Below the pieces are notes generated by a model. It made no database searches, was not told the DNA's origin, and saw only the letters and a list, made by a program, of their open reading frames with translations. Below are positions 37,766 through 49,906 of a DNA stretch of 64,000 nucleotides, piece by piece (within the stretch, counting starts at the first letter, position 1; each line of letters begins with the position of its first letter). The translations under genes and the position numbers were made by a program. This DNA comes from Malurus cyaneus samueli (Eukaryota > Chordata > Aves > Passeriformes > Maluridae), in NCBI GenBank assembly GCA_009741485.1, contig VKON01000103.1, positions 2,512,606 to 2,576,605 of the forward strand, read 5' to 3'.

Positions 37766-37862
37766 GAAGATTTTAAATTATATCAACCAGGACTGCTCAG
37801 CTTTTATTTAAAANGAAGATTTTAAATTATATCAACCAGGACTGCTCAGCTTTTATTTAAAA
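37766..37862. repeat. Exact 48-bp direct repeat flanking a single N (assembly join)
   Basis: The segment starting GAAGATTTTAAATTATATCA at 37766-37813 is followed by one N (37814) and then by an identical copy at 37815-37862. The pattern is that of two contig ends with an unmerged overlap joined by a placeholder base. Confidence 0.93.
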
Positions 37863-38159
37863 ACTCCCATTTCTCTGTGGCTTTAAAGCAGAATCTGGCT
37901 TCCCTGGTTTTCTTTTTACACACTGCTATTTATGAATTTGATGTGGTAGTTGGTTTGACAGATGATAGGACTGCTTGCAAGTTACTCATGTTTGGATCTC
38001 TGTGTGAAAACTTCTATCCTTTTTTTAAGCAGTAACCTCATCTTTTTTTTTTATTTTTAAATGAAAGCAGAACTACTCCAGCTTTTTCTCCTTTAATTAA
38101 TCTTCCTTAAACATATGGCAGCCACACAGCTATTGTAAATGACCTCCAAACTTTCCGTA
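37863..38159. other. Unique DNA, nothing recognised
   Basis: AT-rich spacer between the assembly join and the CpG-rich patch. Confidence 0.6.
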
Positions 38160-38700
38160 TATATCAAGACCTCGAGCTAATTTCGTCGCATTTTAAATTT
38201 AGATCTTTTTTTTCCCTATTAAAAGCACGACAATCGTAAAAATTATTTCAAATTACTACGAGCGCATGTGCGCGCAAAACACCGGGGCCGGGGACGCAGA
38301 CAGAATTGCGTATTTCTCATCCAAAGGACGAGAGAGAAAAGATGTAGCACGGCATGTTCTTGTCAGAGATCACACACAAACTGCCTCAAACACAGCTTAT
38401 GATCCTCCCACCACGGGATATTTTTGCTCCCCTTAATGACGCGGGGCAGGTGTTTACAGTTATGATGTGTGTCCGTCTAAAGTTGGAACGGAGCGCAGAC
38501 ACAAAATAGCAGCGCTTGACGCACTAGACCATGACATACTGTACGCACGGCAATTAAAATAAACTCTACTCACGGCTTCTTTTTTTTTATTTTTTTCTTG
38601 GGAAGAAACAAGAAAAAGCTACGAAGATGCATTCTGGTTCGCGGAAAGCCGCGCGCTATTCTGAGAAGCATAAAAAAAATAAAAAAATAATGTGCGGGAT
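38160..38700. promoter_or_regulatory. Isolated CpG-rich patch, possible regulatory element
   Basis: Within very AT-rich surroundings this stretch holds many CpG dinucleotides, for example in GAGCGCATGTGCGCGC, GACGCGGGGCAGGTGTTTAC and GGTTCGCGGAAAGCCGCGCG. Visible motif-like words are an NRF1-like GCGCATGTGCGC, an E-box CAGGTG overlapping a forkhead-like TGTTTAC, and a perfect CGCGG/CCGCG hairpin with a 4-base loop. No open frame of note crosses it. Retained CpGs in a methylated intergenic background suggest either an unmethylated regulatory element or an ancient conserved non-coding element. No conservation data are available here. Confidence 0.4.
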
Positions 38701-41640
38701 GAACTAAAATTCTCCAAACCACCTTGGCTCACTCCTTGCCAGGTGATTTTAGAGAAGGAGGAAGGAAGGGAGCTTTCCATCTGTTGAGGTGTTAGGATTC
38801 TAAACTTGTCCCTGAGTTAATTTTGACTCTTTAAAGTGTGAGATAAGTTAATATACTCTAAACCAATCTATGGTGTCAATCAACAGTGCTTTTCTCAATA
38901 TCAGCCCACTCACTTCCGCCGCCTGCTTGCAGGCTCTAGAGGCTTCTAGCTCTAAAACTATGCTTCCCTCAAGAAATGAAATGCTCAAGTGCTATCAACA
39001 AATCATAGATGTCCCTAATAAAATAAACATGAAGAGAATCATGAGAATCGTGAGAATGGAAATAGAGAGGCTGACATATTGTTTATTCCCTTTGTGTTGA
39101 TGTAGCGTTTTACCTGAATGCTTGCAAAAATTCAGAAAGATGAAGTAACATCTTATTTAAAAGAAAAAAAGGTGGAAGGGAAAAATATTGTAGAAAAGCT
39201 TTAACTATTTTATAAAATAACACTGAAATAGATACATCCCGAAATACCTTTTTTCTGCATCTATGTCCAGTTTTTTTGAACCAGGCATGGAAGTCTCTGA
39301 AGCACATGAACTTTGCCAAATACTGTAAATCCAAAATAATTGGAACATGATATCATCTTTTCATCAGGATATATGAACAAGTCTACTGAGTCTAGGCCTG
39401 CCTTAGTGCAATGTGCTTTGGAGGAAGGAACTGAAAATCACAGTGTGCCCCCAATAATTACCTCTGTGTTTTGCTTTAAGAATTTAGAATCTTACAGGAG
39501 GTTGGAAGTGGTGCCTGGACCACCAGGTTTAGTAGGTAATTCAGAAAACATAGTCCACAATTTTGGCTAATCCCATTGTATATTTTTTTTCTCTACAGCA
39601 CCCTGTAGTAATGGGTTGTGCAAGTATAAATCATGCAAAAATCAGTTTCTTCCATTAATTATAAATATTATAAGCAAAAATTTTGGTTCAGTATATCCAT
39701 TTGCATATTTGTGCATCCTTCTATTTTCTCTCTTACCTCCTCTCCAAGCTGCAAAAATTGTAATTAATTACAATTCACATCACAATCCATATGAAAGATA
39801 TTCCATGTTTTTGATCTATCAAGGACTTTCTAGTTTCACTAGATTCTTTTCCTAAATTAACCAAGAAAAACTGCACAAAGTGTTGAAAATTTCAGTTTAC
39901 AAAATTACACAACTTTACAAATAAATTTATCCAGCAGCACAAATTAACTTCCTGATTTGCTTCGAATTCCTCTGCTAATAATAACTAATATTCTATTTGC
40001 TTTTTTGCCAGTGATGAATATTGAGCTAATTTTTCAGAGAACTATTCTTAATTATTCCCAGCAGGAATTACCCAAGACTCTCTAGTGTGGAACAAGGAAG
40101 TGAGCATTAGTAACCACAGCATCACACCAGAGAACATCTCGTTTATTAACTGAAATGCCAGCTGAAGTGTTTAAATAGCTGAAGAAAAAAAAACAATGAT
40201 CTCTAGTAAATATTGGTCTCTCTCAATAAAAAAAAGGTAAAAAAATAAAAGCAAAAACACTGCCCCCATCACCTACCCATCCCACCCCACTGTCCCCCCC
40301 AGAAAACCAAGCAGGCCTAATTCTGATTTCAAGATGAGCCTCTGATGCAGCAACATCTTGGGGACATTTCCAACTTCCTGGATGAGTCACATCGCTGTGA
40401 CTCAGAATCAATAGTAATTTTAATGTGCAAAAAAAAAAAAATTAAGATGGCTCAGGATCCTGACTTAGTTAGCATCCTGTTTCAATAGATAACTGTCTTA
40501 TGGTTTTACCAGCAGAATGAACAGAAGCTCAGCTGCTTTGGTAAAATGGTCATGGGAGAGAATCTATGGATTCTTGAAACTGTGGAAATTCACCTTAACA
40601 GAATGCACCCAAAAGTCAACAGGCTTCACACTGTCACCAAGAAAATTCTTTCTTATTTTGATTAAAATGAAACAGTACCCTAAAATAATTGGGAATAATC
40701 ATACAGCTTTACCCTATTGGTTTTTGTTCCTTTCCACTAAATCTGCACCTCTAAAATGTCCACTCATCGTCTGTTTCACATAATGTGTGCATTAGGACAA
40801 AGTTGTGTCTGGGCACCCATTCTGTAAAACACTTACTTTACCACTGTTGAGAATCCTATGCAAAAAAAACCCATTGTAATATTAAAATATAAATTATAAA
40901 TAAATTATAAATTGAAATACAAATTATAACATTAAAATATTAAAAATCTTACAGTGTTTAAAAAAATCATATTTCTCCAACATATTTAGAATGAAACACA
41001 ATGTTACCTGCCAAAGAATGCAAATTTATGCAGTTGTTTCCGGTCTTGTGGCAAGCAGGATATTATTTCAAGTTTTAAAACTGTCGTCATCTTCTCCTTG
41101 CACAAACACAAGAAATTTCAGATATTCTTCAGAGATTTCACTAGATTCCTGTCACAAAGAAACAAATATGAGGTTGATAGGTGTGACTGGCTAACCCTAA
41201 TAATCATCCATCTGAAACTGAAGGATGAAGAAGAAATGCACGCTACTGGAACTCATAATTAAACCCTAACTAATCCTGTTTCCAGGGAGATCTGAAAATT
41301 GTTAATTTTTTAGAGTCAAGACATATTATTTGGAATTCATTTATTCAGCCCTTTAGAATTTTGTTTGGCTTATATTTATTTAAAACAGAGAAACGTATAC
41401 CATGTAAATGCATTACTAGAGAAGAATGCTTCTTTATTTTGATAGAGAGGACTAAGCTTAGGCATGTGACCTAAATACAGAAAATAAAGTAATAATAATG
41501 ATAATAATAGTGATAATAATAGCATTAACAATAATAATTATTATTAATAATAATAGTGATGACAAATTATAATGGAAATAAAGCCAAGAAGGGGTATGAA
41601 ATGAAAGCCTCCCAAGAACAAAATCCCTTCCATCCACAGA
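38701..41640. other. AT-rich unique DNA, no gene seen
   Basis: A-rich and AT-rich tracts at about 40425-40445 and 40885-40965, and an AAT-type microsatellite at 41485-41562. No gene or transposon was recognised. Confidence 0.6.
41485..41562. repeat. (AAT)n-type microsatellite
   Basis: About 78 bases of imperfect AAT/GATAAT repeats, partly palindromic where ATAATTATTATT occurs. Confidence 0.88.
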
Positions 41641-41649
41641 CTACTCTCA

Positions 41650-41895
41650 CCAGACTCACCATGCATCTTTAAAGACATCAAGGAGAACATGAGCCTGCTC
41701 AGCTGCTGATTTCTTGGACTGGAGAGGTTCCAGATGTCCAAAATCTGCTGCGTTTTGTCTGTTGTAGGAAGGGAATGCCAGCGGAGAGAGGTTGAGGTGC
41801 AGGACAAACATCGCCGCGGCTCCGACGCGCTCCGAGCGCAGCAGATCACAGAGGAATCCACCCAACGTTTCATACCCAACAGCTAATCTAGCCTC
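41650..41895 (-). other. Exon-like CpG-rich stretch, unidentified
   Basis: On the minus strand a frame of 122 codons (41656-42024) is open. Within it a segment is bounded by signals that look like splice sites: upstream GCTAATCC, then a pyrimidine-rich run ending CTTGCTCCAG, and downstream GCATGGTGAGT, a near-consensus donor. The centre has about six CpGs in 30 bases (around 41812-41842), and a start codon in a good context (GCCGCGGCGATG) lies inside. The translated segment includes LSPLAFPSYNRQNAADFGHL. I do not recognise a family. It may be a lone exon of a gene mostly outside the window, an old processed pseudogene piece, or chance. Confidence 0.25.
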
Positions 41896-42499
41896 AGGGG
41901 GTCCTGGAGCAAGGCAGGGAGTTGGATTAGCTCCTTCACACAGCTGGAAAACTTCACGGCCCAGAAAATGTTGAATGACAGGAGTAGTTTTCAGTTCCAT
42001 AAATGGCCCTACAAGCGGAGCCATCCAGGGATTTGGAGGATTTCAGTTCCTTCACAGGCATCCTGGAGTGACAAGGGAAACCAAGGGGACCCTTTCATAT
42101 TTCAGATGCCAAGTGTGGCCCAGATTCCTTTACAAGCAGCCGTCAGGACAGGTTTCATTGGCTTCAGCCTTCAGATTCTTCAGGGAGGCAAAACAGAAAT
42201 TCAGGTGGGAGAGGGAACAAAAATCAAATTATGCAACCCATCACAATGCTGCTTTTGGTGGGGTTGTATTTTTGTGCTAAACCATAACACTTCCCTGAGA
42301 ACTCCCATACATAAGTCACCAATTCTTGCCCTTTTGTATAATGGATTTCCTAATTTATCTCGTGTAAAACCCAAATAGTATCGATTTTATAAAACTGACT
42401 TCAATTACAAGTGCAGTGAGATGTGAACTGAGGTCGGGAAAGGAGAAAGGTCAGCCTATCAATTATATCTAACAGCCTATTTCCTGGTTGAATACCATA

Positions 42500-42562
42500 A
42501 ACTATATATTATACACATATAATATTATAATATGTATATATTATAATATTATAATATAAAAG
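42500..42562. repeat. AT-rich palindromic low-complexity tract
   Basis: TATATATTATACACATATAA and the following ATATTATAATATTATAATAT form alternating, self-complementary AT sequence. Confidence 0.8.
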
Positions 42563-45500
42563 GACCTCTTATGATCCTTCTGCCTTTCCATTACCTATGA
42601 CTTTTCATAAATGGTACATTGACTGTTGAACTCAGATAAATTTTGAGGTATTTTTTTGGTTCTCAGCCATTCTAGCTGACCATGATAGAGATGTTTTTCC
42701 AACTGAAAGCTATTCTGATCATTCATGCTCACAAATTCCCCCCTTGCCATTGAGTTGTGTGTTTCTCTTGTTAATATTTAAATATGCTTTCCCACGAGCA
42801 TGTGGAGCAAACAAAAAAAGCTTTAACCATTTAAATAAAGCCTCATAAAAATAACTTCAATTATTTTGTGATGGGAAAACACTGACACTCTGATATTCCC
42901 TCTCTCACAAACACAGAGCATGTCACTTAAAGCAATACCACACAGAGGAAAAAAGATTTTGAAAGGCTATCAAGGACCAAAAGTCATAATCAGAAAATTA
43001 TTTTTAGATATTTAAAGAGTCAAGACACAGTGTACCCTGTAAAAATTTTAAATTCAAACCTTGATGTTACTAATATAACTTCTTTCATTAAGCCACGCTG
43101 TAAGAATTCTACAAATGATTCATCAAAATGTATCTCACATCCAACTTTGCAAATTGGAAAGCAGAACCAAAAATAAACTGTAAAGTGCACAATTTACAAA
43201 ATATATCAAATAAAAAATGATGACAATAAGAGAAATAAAACCTGAAGCTCCAGGACATGCTCCTTTATGCTTAGAAATGGAGTTTACACCTTCAAGGACT
43301 TCAGCATGAACAGTAGCTGTAAGCACATAAAATAAATATATTCTCAAATACAGTAAGTGAGTGATTCACAGCCTAAACTCCCTCTTATTTATTTCAAATT
43401 AAATCTATGGAGTGCCATTGCAGTGCATAAAAGGCTGATCACAGACAGCCAAAACCAGGCCTAGTACAGAACATTAAGGAATAAATGTCCATAAGGTCAC
43501 TCTAAAATAACATGGTTGCCAGGCAAACCAAAGCCACAGTGGAATTTATTTCAAATATAAATTTCCTTGAATCTAATAGTGTGTATGGGGCATTCAAATC
43601 ACCAAAGAGCATCTGACTCTGACACACTCTCCTTCTCTAACAGAGTCCAGTTGGTTGTGGGGTTTTTGTTTGTAACAAAAATTTCATTGCTCAGCTTTGC
43701 CTTTGAAGGTGCACATTCATCTAATTTTGTTTCTATTTGTCCAATTTTTAAAAACTAACAATTGAAATGTCTCAAAGAACTTGTAATCTCAAAAGAACTC
43801 AACATTTTTCTTCTTTGCCTTTAAAATAGAATAAGTATTTTCTATTCCCTTGACTTCAAAGGATGAGAAATTAAAGATTAATAGAGTGACAGACTATTTG
43901 GTATTCACTATTTTTAGTTGCATGCATATAAGTTCAAAGGTGACAACCTTTGCTTTTGAAATCTAAGCACTTGAGAATTTCCAAAAGAAAATTAGAGTAA
44001 TTTTTGCATTATCTTCCAGCACTCAGGCATAGAAGGAGCAGAGTTCATTTAAAAGAGGGACTGAGTACAGTAATTAATTAATTTTAATTCAACAGTAGGA
44101 CACATGCAACATGCAGTATTAGAAAATTCATGTAACTACCTCTTTGCTTCTCTATAAAATATTTGAATAAACTAAGATATGATATAAATCCAGTCTATTA
44201 AAGCAACTTAAGAGGTTACCTAGAGTGTCTTTCAGATGGATCTGAAAGTTTAATATGTTTTCATCAAGTAATCCACCAAGGGAGAAATACTCCTACAACC
44301 CTAAGTGATTTAATTCCTGAAGTTTTGGAAGGGATTAAGTGCCAGACCACACAACTCATTTACAGGAAATGAAGTCCAACACAATTTTATTGCTCTCAAC
44401 ATGTTTACATTTGCACTTAAACTTGAATTTGCTAGAGAAACCTCAAATCTCCTTTGAAATTCACACCAGTTATGCACAGAACTTCCCAGTGTAGGCAAAA
44501 AATGTAAATGAAGTGCTGGTGGTACCATTGTTTTCAGCTCTTTCTGACTTCTGTGCATGGCTGGATAATTGTGGCATAATTGTCACCAAATTTTTGCCAA
44601 CAGCAGAACAAAAATTAAGGAAAAATAAGAAAAAAAATTAGAAAAAACCCCACACGGGGTGGGGGGGGGAAACTTCAAAAAGAGGTTCTTGTTTAAAGTC
44701 TACATTTGCTTAACTTTTGGGGAAACAGTGCCTATTGACCAAACTACACCTCCCTGCACTTTAAAAAATATATAAATAAATATGTTCAAAACTGACCAAG
44801 GTAAGCAAAACCAACCCACACTTCTTCAAAGACAATTAGCCAAAACCCACTTTAAAATAGTACAAATCCCTACCTTATATTAGAAACCTAAAAAAAAAAA
44901 ATCATATCTAATGCTCATACACAAGTGTTTGTAAGAGAGATAGTAACTGGAGGATACAAGAAACAGCAGTAGTGAAGATTCCAAATTGAGGAATAGTGAA
45001 TGGATTGGGCAGGAATGGAAGGAAATTGGTGAATTTTTGTTCCCTGTCAGGGCCAGGCTCACTAGATGGCACTGTGACATATCCAGAGAAAGTGCTGGAG
45101 AGGAAGAGAGCTCATGGCTTTGGGGGAAAGAAAAGCTGCGTTTTTGCATTTCCCTGTTGGCCTTTGCCTTTCTGGGATGCTTGCTGAACTGTAAATGCGT
45201 TAAGGTGCTAATAGTTTCAGCAGATAGGCTCTCTGGGAATATATCAAAAAATATTCCAACATCAAAAATATACCAAGCATTATTGTCCACTCAAGTACAA
45301 GGTCTTGTATCAGTTACTGTCCTTACTTTTCAAATTTTTCACATGCCGTATATTTTAAAATTACTTACATTTCATTTCAGTTGCGTTATCATCACAGGTA
45401 ATTTTTGAGACACTCACCTGGTCATCTGAGCAGTGACAGGAAATCCAGAATTCGAGTTCAGCAGTTTGGAGAGCATTTGTTTGGGACAGCCCAACAGTGT

Positions 45501-48500
45501 GTTCACCCCCAAGGCTTTCCCACTGCAGAACCTGACTTTTGTCCAACATTCCAAGATGCTCCTATGGGACAGAGTGGTGGAGAGAATACGAAGCACATCA
45601 TCTTTACAATTCCTTAAAACACTGCTTTAGGCTGATATAAGTAGGCAAATGCAAGCATGTTTTAAAGATGCAGATTGAAGCATTATTATTATTGTTATTA
45701 TTATTTATCATTTATTAAGAGTGAATTAAAAAAAAAAGAGAAAGAAACCTTAATTGCTGAATTGAACCTTAAATTGCTGAATTGCTGAAATCTGCAGCTC
45801 CTCCCCAAACAGCATCCCACAGAAAATAAACACTGGATCAGCTGATTTTTGTTGGCAAAAAGGAAGATAATGTCCATAGGAACACAGTGTAATGCAAGTC
45901 CTGACATAACCCCAACAATAATTCCACTGCACAGGCTCCAGTGACAACCAGCAACACAAAAATCACTTTATACATCCTTGTGAGCCTTGACGAGTACACG
46001 GGTTTGCTATTATGTGAATTCCTGCAAGAATTAAAATAAGAACATCTGGGCTCTACACACATTAGTTAACGTTTTCTCCTTTCCATGGGATGGGACAGTG
46101 AATGCCAAGATGGTTAGAAGACATTCAGCTGAGGATGAAAAAAAAAGAAATCTTTTATTGCGTGACATGAGAACCTAGCACGACTTTGCAAATTGCAAAT
46201 ATGTTAACAAATAGAGACATATAAGCTTCTTTTAATTTATTATTAAGTCCAAGGTACTCACAAATAGTCTGGCTCCAAACGTAAAAAATCCAAATAAGTT
46301 CCTTGAAACAAAAAGTTATGAAGAAGGAAATACGTAAAAATTCAACTGGGTAAGGTGTATTTAAAAGTATTTTACATTTTTGTGCCAAACTGCCCCTTTA
46401 ATAAAACAATTTGTAAGAAACAAACATCTAAATGGAAAAAATCCCCAAGGAAAATTGCTACATCTTGATTTGTTAGAATTAGGTAAGTTCTTTGGGTGGT
46501 CATGACCCTTTTCTCTTACAGCAGGAGGAGCTTTGCTCTCCCAGTCCCATGCTGCCATCCATCCATTCCAGAGGAGTAGGAAGAGAGGTTGAAGACATTG
46601 AAGACTTAGAGATGATGCCATCAAGTAGTCTTCAGAATCCTGGAGAAGTAGGATATCATCGATGTTTAAGACACACTACACAAGACAAAGAAAAGAAAAT
46701 AAGAAAAATATTGTAATAAAGCATAAAGCTTGCAGTCTACCACCTAGTTTTATGGGATCATTTTTGTAGTTCAGCTATTCCAGCATGATCCATTTCAGTT
46801 GAGCATATCTATAGAGGGATAAACAATCTGCAATCTTGTGAAGGCTTTTAAACCCTTATTTTTAGCATCAAAGACTTTGACTCAACATGAGCAGAAAGGT
46901 TTTTAAATCCTTGTCCTTTATCCCAAAAGTATTTGCTGCTCCGGAGCTATACTTTATTTAGCCCACCATATTGATATTAATTTTCAGTGCTGCAAGTTGG
47001 AATGTCAGTGTACATTAACACCTGATCTATAAAGGGAATGCTGAGATCTCACTGGAAGTATTAGTCACCGTGCCCTGGGAATGCAGGGTGTTTTTGTTTG
47101 TGTTCTTGGCTCAAATGTCTGAGCTAGACATGTCTCGATTCTTAATAAAACATACACACAGCATCGGATTCATTATCCAGAAACACTTCAGGATTGGAAA
47201 CTTTCTCCAACTCATCCAGCAATTGCTCTCCTCCATGATACACTAACGCTTTTTGAGGGACAAAAGGTCAGAGCAGTCTTACAAAAACACAACTCCTCAA
47301 ACCATGGATTCTTTACCTATAGGCAACCAACTTGTTTTTCCCTTTTCTCTCTTTATTTCTTTTTTTTCCTCAAGGAAACCCTTCAATATTTTTCCTTTTA
47401 ACAAGAAGGCATTTCAGCTCAAGATCTGCACTGTCATTAACTTCACAGTTAACTGGAGATCTCATAGAGAAATCAGTCTCATCTTGGATTCACTTTTTTA
47501 GGTTGATAATTATAACCTATCAAAAGATCATTTCTCAGTCTTATTGACAATTATCTGGATATTTCAGAGGTCACTTCTCCCACTTTTTCATCTAGATACA
47601 GCCCTAGGTAACATTTCATTGCCTAACCCACTCTCTTCCTTCTGCTCTCACCCACCAACTACTTAAATCTCTCTATTATAATATATATAACATATACAAC
47701 CATCAGAGTCACACTTGGTTTCCCCTTTTTATCCTATGGATCTTTCACAACTTCACATCCAACCTCAAAAACTCTGGGGAATTCCCACCCCAGAATACAT
47801 TTCTTCATAAATCACATATGTCTAACTATATTGATATCATTTTTAGTGTCCCCAGCTCTTTTCTTGCTGTTGTTTTGTTGAAGCAGTGGTCAAATATCAC
47901 ATCCTCCACTTCCAAACAGAGGTTTTATTTAAATAGAAGAAAAATAATAGAGCTGGTGTTTTCTGTGCTGCTGCAACTACACAACTGCCACAGTTAACTC
48001 ATCTAATCCTTTAAACACAAAGAATATTTGTACTTATTTTCTGATATTTAATATATAGTATGAATTGCATAATAAGTTGTTGTGCACTTTACACATGATC
48101 ATTCACCAGGAAGAAAAAGGGAGAGAAGCATGGTGTAATTAAAGTCAAGGCAAATGAAAAATACAACATCAGACACAGTTTCCATGGAAATAAAAAGCTG
48201 TGAAACCTTTTCTTTAGTGTTTTCAAACAATTCTCTCTGTTTAGATACCTGAAGCAGGGCTTCAATAGTATACAATTAAAGCCTCTAAGCCAATTTTTAC
48301 CATGAAAATATATTTCATTGTATCATGCAGGTTTTCTGACCATTAAATTTATGACAGCTCCCCAAATGAAAAGCACCTACTCATTCTATAAATTCTTGAG
48401 TGTCTGAAATGTTTTCTTTATCAGGAGCTAAAAGAGTGAACTTTCAGGAAAAAGTAGAGAAAATTTAGGGTTGCCATAAATGTTGCCTTAATAATATTAT

Positions 48501-49015
48501 TTTTCAAAAGCGTACAAAACTCTAAGTATCCCCTAACGTCCAAAAGAAAAGAGATGCATAACAGACCAGGAAAAACTGACAAACAAAAAATGCCATAAGA
48601 ACACTCAGTCTCAACCAGCTTTCTGTTGGATGATATAATCTACATTTATGGAATACAACATTTACATTCACATGCATGTGTTATAAAATAATTGCCTCTT
48701 TATTAAATTGAAGCCTGGTGGGAAAGGCTTTTCTGCTGCTAATATAATTCATCCCCACACTTTTTTTAAGAGCAAACGAGTAAGCAAAACGAAAAGCCAT
48801 GTTTCTCATTTGTCAACAGGTTGAAAATCAAAGGAACCTTGGATATTCTGACAGATAAAACAGAAACAGAACGTTGATTGGCCTTTAATTTGTTTTTGCA
48901 GCGAAGAGCAGAATAATTATTTCCATTTATCCAAAGTGTATGGGGAAAGGAATATGTTATTACAAAATAGTCTGCTCAATTTGTGCTATGTGTGTGTTAG
49001 GATGTTTGAAGTAGG

Positions 49016-49087
49016 TCTATTACAAATCCTTAATTTGTATAGGATTATTACAAATCCTTAATAGTGGGACTATTACAAATCCTTAAT
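49016..49087. repeat. Short tandem repeat, about 3 x 27 bp
   Basis: The phrase ATTACAAATCCTTAAT occurs three times with spacings of about 24-27 bases, about 90 bp before the telomeric tract. Confidence 0.8.
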
Positions 49088-49173
49088 TTGAGGAGCATTG
49101 TGTTTAGCTTATTTTGCATTAAACAAAACTGCACATACTGATTTGTTATCAGTTGCAGAATAATTTTCAGCTT

Positions 49174-49264
49174 ACCCTAACCCTACTAACCCTAACCCTA
49201 CTAACCCTAACCCTACTAACCCTAACCCTACTAACCCTAACTCTCTCCCTAACCCTAACCCTAG
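49174..49264. repeat. Interstitial telomeric sequence, (CCCTAA)n with 15-bp higher-order unit
   Basis: About 90 bp of vertebrate telomere repeat in the CCCTAA orientation. Most of it is a 15-bp higher-order unit, ACCCTAACCCTACTA, repeated about four times. A degenerate ACTCTCTCCCTAA and two regular CCCTAA units follow, ending at CCCTAGG. Both flanks are ordinary AT-rich DNA, so this is not the chromosome end. Confidence 0.95.
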
Positions 49265-49906
49265 GTTTGAGAAATACTATAGAGAATTTCGCTGAGGTCA
49301 TGCTGAATAATGTGATGTGTGAGCCTGCCTGATAGCACATGAGGAGAATTTTAAATGAAGAAATGTCACATCCTGTCTGCTGCAGAGAAAATGCTGCTCA
49401 CTGTTTCTTCATGAAAGTTTTACCAGACAACTAACGCTTTCAACATTTAAGAAAGTTAAATAAGGATAATGTTTTAAATGCAGAAAATTCAAAAAGTGTG
49501 TTATAAGATTCAGATGAATATTTTGGGGGCAAGGTAAAAAAATCGCTGTAATTAATATTTAATTTTCTTGTATTCATAACTTAGTGCTATACCACAATGC
49601 AAATGGTAGGATAAAAATGTTAATCAGTTGACCTCAAAATCCAACCTTATGTATTCAGAAAAATGTAGAAGCATGAAGTTTAAGGGTATGTAGAAATCCC
49701 TTTTGTGTGAACCGGAAAATAAACATGTGCTAAGGGCTCTCCCATGTAACTTAACATAATATTGTATTTGAATGGTTTATTCCTATTCCCAATCCAAATG
49801 GCAAAAGGGAAAAAGAGTAACAATAAGTTCAAGAAAAGTGCAAGGAATTTAACTGAAATAAACCCACTATTACTGCAGTCCTCTAAATGCGCTAACTTGG
49901 ACCTCG
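49265..49906. other. Unique DNA between telomeric tract and tandem duplication
   Basis: AT-rich with no recognisable gene or transposon. Confidence 0.6.

Larger units (their letters stand above)
41896..49173. other. AT-rich unique DNA, no gene seen
   Basis: Includes an AT palindromic tract (about 42500-42560), an ATT-type microsatellite (about 45680-45718) and three near-copies of a 27-bp unit at 49016-49087. Many short open frames are present, none with a recognisable domain. Confidence 0.6.

Noticed and set aside
41656..42024. Calling the 122-codon minus-strand frame a gene
   Set aside because: The splice-like borders and CpG cluster are suggestive, but there is no family match, second exon or transcript evidence, so it is kept only as an exon-like candidate.
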